The notes below the pieces were generated by a model, which searched no databases, was not told the DNA's origin, and worked only from the letters and a program-made list of their open reading frames with translations. Below are positions 61,004-64,000 of a stretch of DNA of 64,000 nucleotides, piece after piece (position 1 is the stretch's first letter; each line of letters opens with the position of its first letter). The stretch comes from Maniola hyperantus (lineage: Eukaryota; Arthropoda; Insecta; Lepidoptera; Nymphalidae), in NCBI RefSeq assembly GCF_902806685.2, contig NC_048538.1, positions 17,050,001 through 17,114,000 of the forward strand, read 5' to 3'. The position numbers and the translations under genes are program-made.

Positions 61004-64000
61004 CTTTTTGTGTTGTTTCGGATTGACTATGCTGCGTAGGCCCTATTGGCCGCTACAGCGTCACCGGGGGGGTTGGCGAGCGCGAAGCTCCGCCTGGGGG
61101 TGAGCCCTAGGGCTCGAAGAAATAATTCGAGAGGTCGGGGGGCAACGTCCTCCTAAGGGCGCCTCCTGTGAGGCTCGGACCACGGCTTAGGATGACGTTG
61201 GGATGGGTGGAGTTGTCGGTTTTGTTGGTTAGTCCGTACGCCCCCGAGGCCGTGGCGTGAGCCCACGTCCGGGTGACGTTAGAAATCGGGGACCTCGTCT
61301 TCGCCGGCGAAGACGCTGTGATGAGGTTGAATTGTGTAGCCCTACGAGATAGGGTGCATTGTCGGTCATGATTTGATCGTCGGGGTCGTTAAGGACGTGC
61401 TTAGGGCGTCTTTTATCTGGGGGGTCGTTTCGGTCAGGGGTGTAAGTCGCTGCCTCAACTATTAGGGGGTTGGGGTGTCTAATGGCTTTCTCAAAATAAT
61501 TTTTGGAAAGCTGTTTAAAGTAATGAGCTATTGTCGGGAGTTGGAGGTCTCTGTGGAGGTCCACGTTGCGCATGTACCACGGGGAGCCAGTGGCCGTACG
61601 CATAAACTTATTCTGTAGGACTTGGAGAGGTTTGAGAGAGGAGGGCGGCAGGTGTGCAAATGCAACACAGGCATAAGACATTATTGGGCGGATGCACGTT
61701 TTGTATAGCGTGACTTTATGTCGAAGTGACATTTTGCTCTTTGCGCAAATCATGGGGTAAAGACGGGAGAGCACATACGCTGCGTTCTTGCGGACTCTAC
61801 GAATGTGCGCGGCGAAGCTCATCTTATCATCAAAGGTTACACCCAAGTACTTGGTATTAGTTTGCCAGGGAATGGGGCGGTCGTAAAGAGTTATTTCAGT
61901 CTGTCGAAGTTTGTATTGTGATTTCCTTTTGGACTTTTGAAAGAGCACTGCTGCGCTTTTCTCCGGGTTAACCTCTATCCTCCAAAGGCGGAACCAGTGG
62001 CCTAGGCTACTGACTGCCTTTTGGAGTCGAGCTTTAACGTTCCGGTAGTTTAAGTCGGAGCTGTATAGAGCGGTGTCATCCGCGAACTGGGCTATATGAA
62101 CATGAGGGGATCTGGGAATGTCGCTGGTGTACAGCGCGTACAAAAGTGGCGAGAGCAGGGAGCCCTGAGGGACTCCTGCTCGAAGAGGTCTTGGGGAGGA
62201 TAGGGTTCCATCCAGACGGTAGCGGAAAGTTCGATTGGTGAGAAATTCTCGTAGTAAACGTACGAGTCTTTCGGGCACGCCTAGATGGTAAAGCTTGTAG
62301 ATCAAGCCGGCGTGCCACACCTTGTCGAAGGCTTTGGCTACATCGAAGAAGAGGGCTCCCGTTGGGATACCTCTCGTTTTGAATCGGTTGAAACCGAGAA
62401 GGATGTGCTCCGTGAGGCGGTGCACTTGATGAACACATGAGTGTCTGGTTCGAAAGCCAAATTGCTCGTCGTTGAGGAGGTTTTTCTCCTCTACGACGGA
62501 CCTAAGTCGATTGAGGATGACTTTCTCATACACCTTGCCAAGGGTGTTGAGCAAACTAATGGGGCGGTAGCTAGTAGGGAGGTTCCTAGGTTTCCCTGGC
62601 TTGGGGATGCCTATAACGGTAGCTTCTTTCCACCTGTCGGGGAAGGAGCATCCCGCCATGAGGGTGTTGAAAATGACAACCAGGAGGTTGATTAATACGT
62701 CGGGGAGTAACTTTAGAGTTTTGTTATTAATAGAGTCAGGGCCTGGGGCTTTTTTTGCGTGAAATTCTTTGATAATTTGACGAACTTCGCCGCTATTCGT
62801 CGGGAGGATTGGATCGCCACCTGGGGCGGAAGAGAAGATAGATGCTAGTTTGTTTTCGACTAGTTCTATATGGGACTTGTCTACAGAGATGGTGCTCGGG
62901 GAGCATTGGGCTTCTAAGCTATCGGCCAAGCATTCGGCCTTATCGACATCTTCAAAGGCGGGCGGTTGATTGGGACGTAAAAGCGGAGGAGTGGCCGAGA
63001 CAGGGTCGGCTTTGAGAGCTCTCGCCAGGCTGTAGTAGGCTACATGCGATGGCTTGAGCTCACTCAGCTTCCTGTCCCATTGTTCGTCGCGGAGTTCGGC
63101 AAGGCGAGCCTTTACCTCCCTCTGGGCTCTCCAGAGTTCTCTCCGGTTGTCGGCGTTAGGACATGCGTCATGGGCTCTACGTTTAGCGTTTTTGATTGTG
63201 ATGAGCTCTCTGGCGTCGTCCGGCAACTGTCGACGGGTGAAACCGTTCGGCATCTGTCGGGAGCAGGCGCTTAGAGCATCGCGGATGTGATTAGTAAGGT
63301 GCAGTGAGGCTGCATGCGCTTCATCTAGACTACCTATAATGTCAGGAATTTGAGAGATGTGCACTGAGTCTATAGACTTAAGATGCTCTGAGAGCTTCTT
63401 GAAATCAATGACTGTTTTGGTCGGGGGGGCCGCGGTGGGCGGGGGTCCTAGCCGCATTAGGACGGGACGGTGGTCTGAACCTAGCTCGGACAGCACCTCC
63501 AAAGGACTCACCTGAAGGGCGATGTTCTTTAGAAGAGCTATATCGAGTATGTCCGGTCTGTCTGTTGAATTGTCGGTCATTGGATAACGAGTCGGTGTGT
63601 CAGGGGCTATAACTATGAAGTTAAGATCGGGGCGGTGCGTCAGTCTTTCGAGTTGGCGTCCTCGTGAGTTCGGGGAGCGGCAATTCCAACTTTGATGTTT
63701 GGCGTTAAGGTCTCCGGCCACGATAACGGAGTCTCCTAATGAGAGAAGTGCGCGGATGTCACTTTCTAACAGATCTTTCGAGGGAGAGAGATAGACGGAT
63801 GCTAGTATGACCGACGGATGGCCAGTCATACTCACCTGACATATGGACGCTTCCATATTGGTTAGTTGTGGAGGATCGAGAGGAGTGCAGTGAAGAGCCC
63901 TTCTGTAGTATATAGCAGTGCCACCCTTAGCAGTGGCCCTGTCGTTTCTGACTATATTAAAATTAGCAATTCTGGGATTACTTCTACTAGGTTTCAAGAA
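61004..64000 (-). mobile_element. Jockey-type LINE, 3' portion with nearly complete ORF2
   Basis: Contains the ORF2 described separately plus a GC-rich 3' UTR of about 220 bp and a short A-rich tail at 61004-61015 (read as T on the + strand). The 3' UTR and ORF2 C-terminus match the inverted truncated copy at 59014-59451. The 5' end and ORF1 lie beyond the window. Confidence 0.88.
61229..64000 (-). CDS. Jockey-clade non-LTR retrotransposon ORF2 (endonuclease-reverse transcriptase), partial
   Basis: An uninterrupted reading frame of more than 920 codons, open to the window edge; the first codons at the edge are not a start, so the N-terminus lies outside. Counting from the second codon inside the edge: APE endonuclease with GDLNAKHQSW near residues 95-104 and SDHRPVL near 174-180 (the earlier catalytic residues are outside). 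The reverse transcriptase begins at KKAPGPDS near 415, with FDVAKAFDKVW near 551-561, GVPQGSLLSPLLY near 608-620 and the catalytic FADD at 638-641. After the thumb comes a basic tail with RRRRRGPRF and PRPRGRTD before TAA. The protein would nick DNA and copy its own RNA at the nick. No stop or frameshift is visible, so the copy may be young. Confidence 0.92.
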   Translation of the reverse strand, partial: FLKPSRSNPRIANFNIVRNDRATAKGGTAIYYRRALHCTPLDPPQLTNMEASICQVSMTGHPSVILASVYLSPSKDLLESDIRALLSLGDSVIVAGDLNAKHQSWNCRSPNSRGRQLERLTHRPDLNFIVIAPDTPTRYPMTDNSTDRPDILDIALLKNIALQVSPLEVLSELGSDHRPVLMRLGPPPTAAPPTKTVIDFKKLSEHLKSIDSVHISQIPDIIGSLDEAHAASLHLTNHIRDALSACSRQMPNGFTRRQLPDDARELITIKNAKRRAHDACPNADNRRELWRAQREVKARLAELRDEQWDRKLSELKPSHVAYYSLARALKADPVSATPPLLRPNQPPAFEDVDKAECLADSLEAQCSPSTISVDKSHIELVENKLASIFSSAPGGDPILPTNSGEVRQIIKEFHAKKAPGPDSINNKTLKLLPDVLINLLVVIFNTLMAGCSFPDRWKEATVIGIPKPGKPRNLPTSYRPISLLNTLGKVYEKVILNRLRSVVEEKNLLNDEQFGFRTRHSCVHQVHRLTEHILLGFNRFKTRGIPTGALFFDVAKAFDKVWHAGLIYKLYHLGVPERLVRLLREFLTNRTFRYRLDGTLSSPRPLRAGVPQGSLLSPLLYALYTSDIPRSPHVHIAQFADDTALYSSDLNYRNVKARLQKAVSSLGHWFRLWRIEVNPEKSAAVLFQKSKRKSQYKLRQTEITLYDRPIPWQTNTKYLGVTFDDKMSFAAHIRRVRKNAAYVLSRLYPMICAKSKMSLRHKVTLYKTCIRPIMSYACVAFAHLPPSSLKPLQVLQNKFMRTATGSPWYMRNVDLHRDLQLPTIAHYFKQLSKNYFEKAIRHPNPLIVEAATYTPDRNDPPDKRRPKHVLNDPDDQIMTDNAPYLVGLHNSTSSQRLRRRRRGPRFLTSPGRGLTPRPRGRTD

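Noticed and set aside
27894..64000. Further ADAM exons downstream
   Set aside because: I looked for conserved continuation of the prodomain with splice sites and saw none; short exons could still be missed.

Overview
The window is animal nuclear DNA, almost certainly from a moth or butterfly (Lepidoptera). It is AT-rich, has no operons and holds very little coding sequence. Most of it is interspersed repeats of lepidopteran type: short Helitrons ending in CTAG just after a hairpin built on CGCGGAC/GTCGCG, often with GTCA or GTCT tetranucleotide tracts; tRNA-derived SINEs, one family with a (TGA)n tail; and 3' ends of RTE, Jockey and other non-LTR retrotransposons.

Host gene. Two exons on the + strand (7698-7767 and 27747-27893) fit together in splice phase and encode consecutive parts of the prodomain of an ADAM-family (reprolysin/disintegrin) metalloprotease. 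The best guess is the insect mind-meld / ADAM11-12-22-23 group. The window is therefore mainly intron: more than 7.6 kb upstream of the first exon, 19,979 bp between the two, and more than 36 kb after the second. I found no further exon of this gene.

Layout. 1-7.6 kb: Helitrons, SINEs, RTE and other LINE fragments, and one G element (a 430-560 bp repeat with GGTTCCGTAC-type ends). 7.7 kb: first exon. 7.8-27.7 kb: intron with foldback MITEs, an 83-bp satellite of odd palindromes (10.2-10.6 kb), several TIR elements, Helitrons, a perfect 27-bp hairpin (20.14 kb) and G elements. 27.75 kb: second exon, tightly flanked by LINE-derived sequence. 28-59 kb: TE-rich intron with hAT, Tc1/mariner-type and Harbinger-type MITEs that have readable target-site duplications, a LINE 3' end with coding remnant (37.8-38.7 kb), an RTE 3' end (35.8-36.3 kb) and two local segmental duplications (40.0-40.8 and 52.8-53.3 kb). 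59-64 kb: an inverted pair of Jockey elements, one short and 5'-truncated, the other with a long intact ORF2 that runs off the window end.

I found no CRISPR array, toxin-antitoxin or other gene system. The distinctive content is repeat architecture: nested and tandem Helitrons, two different Helitrons ending at the same base of duplicated SINE copies, exact 8-bp hAT duplications, long local duplications around SINEs, and inverted repeats able to give double-stranded RNA. All family assignments come from reading the sequence; no database search was run. Repeat boundaries are approximate unless a target duplication or an end motif is given.
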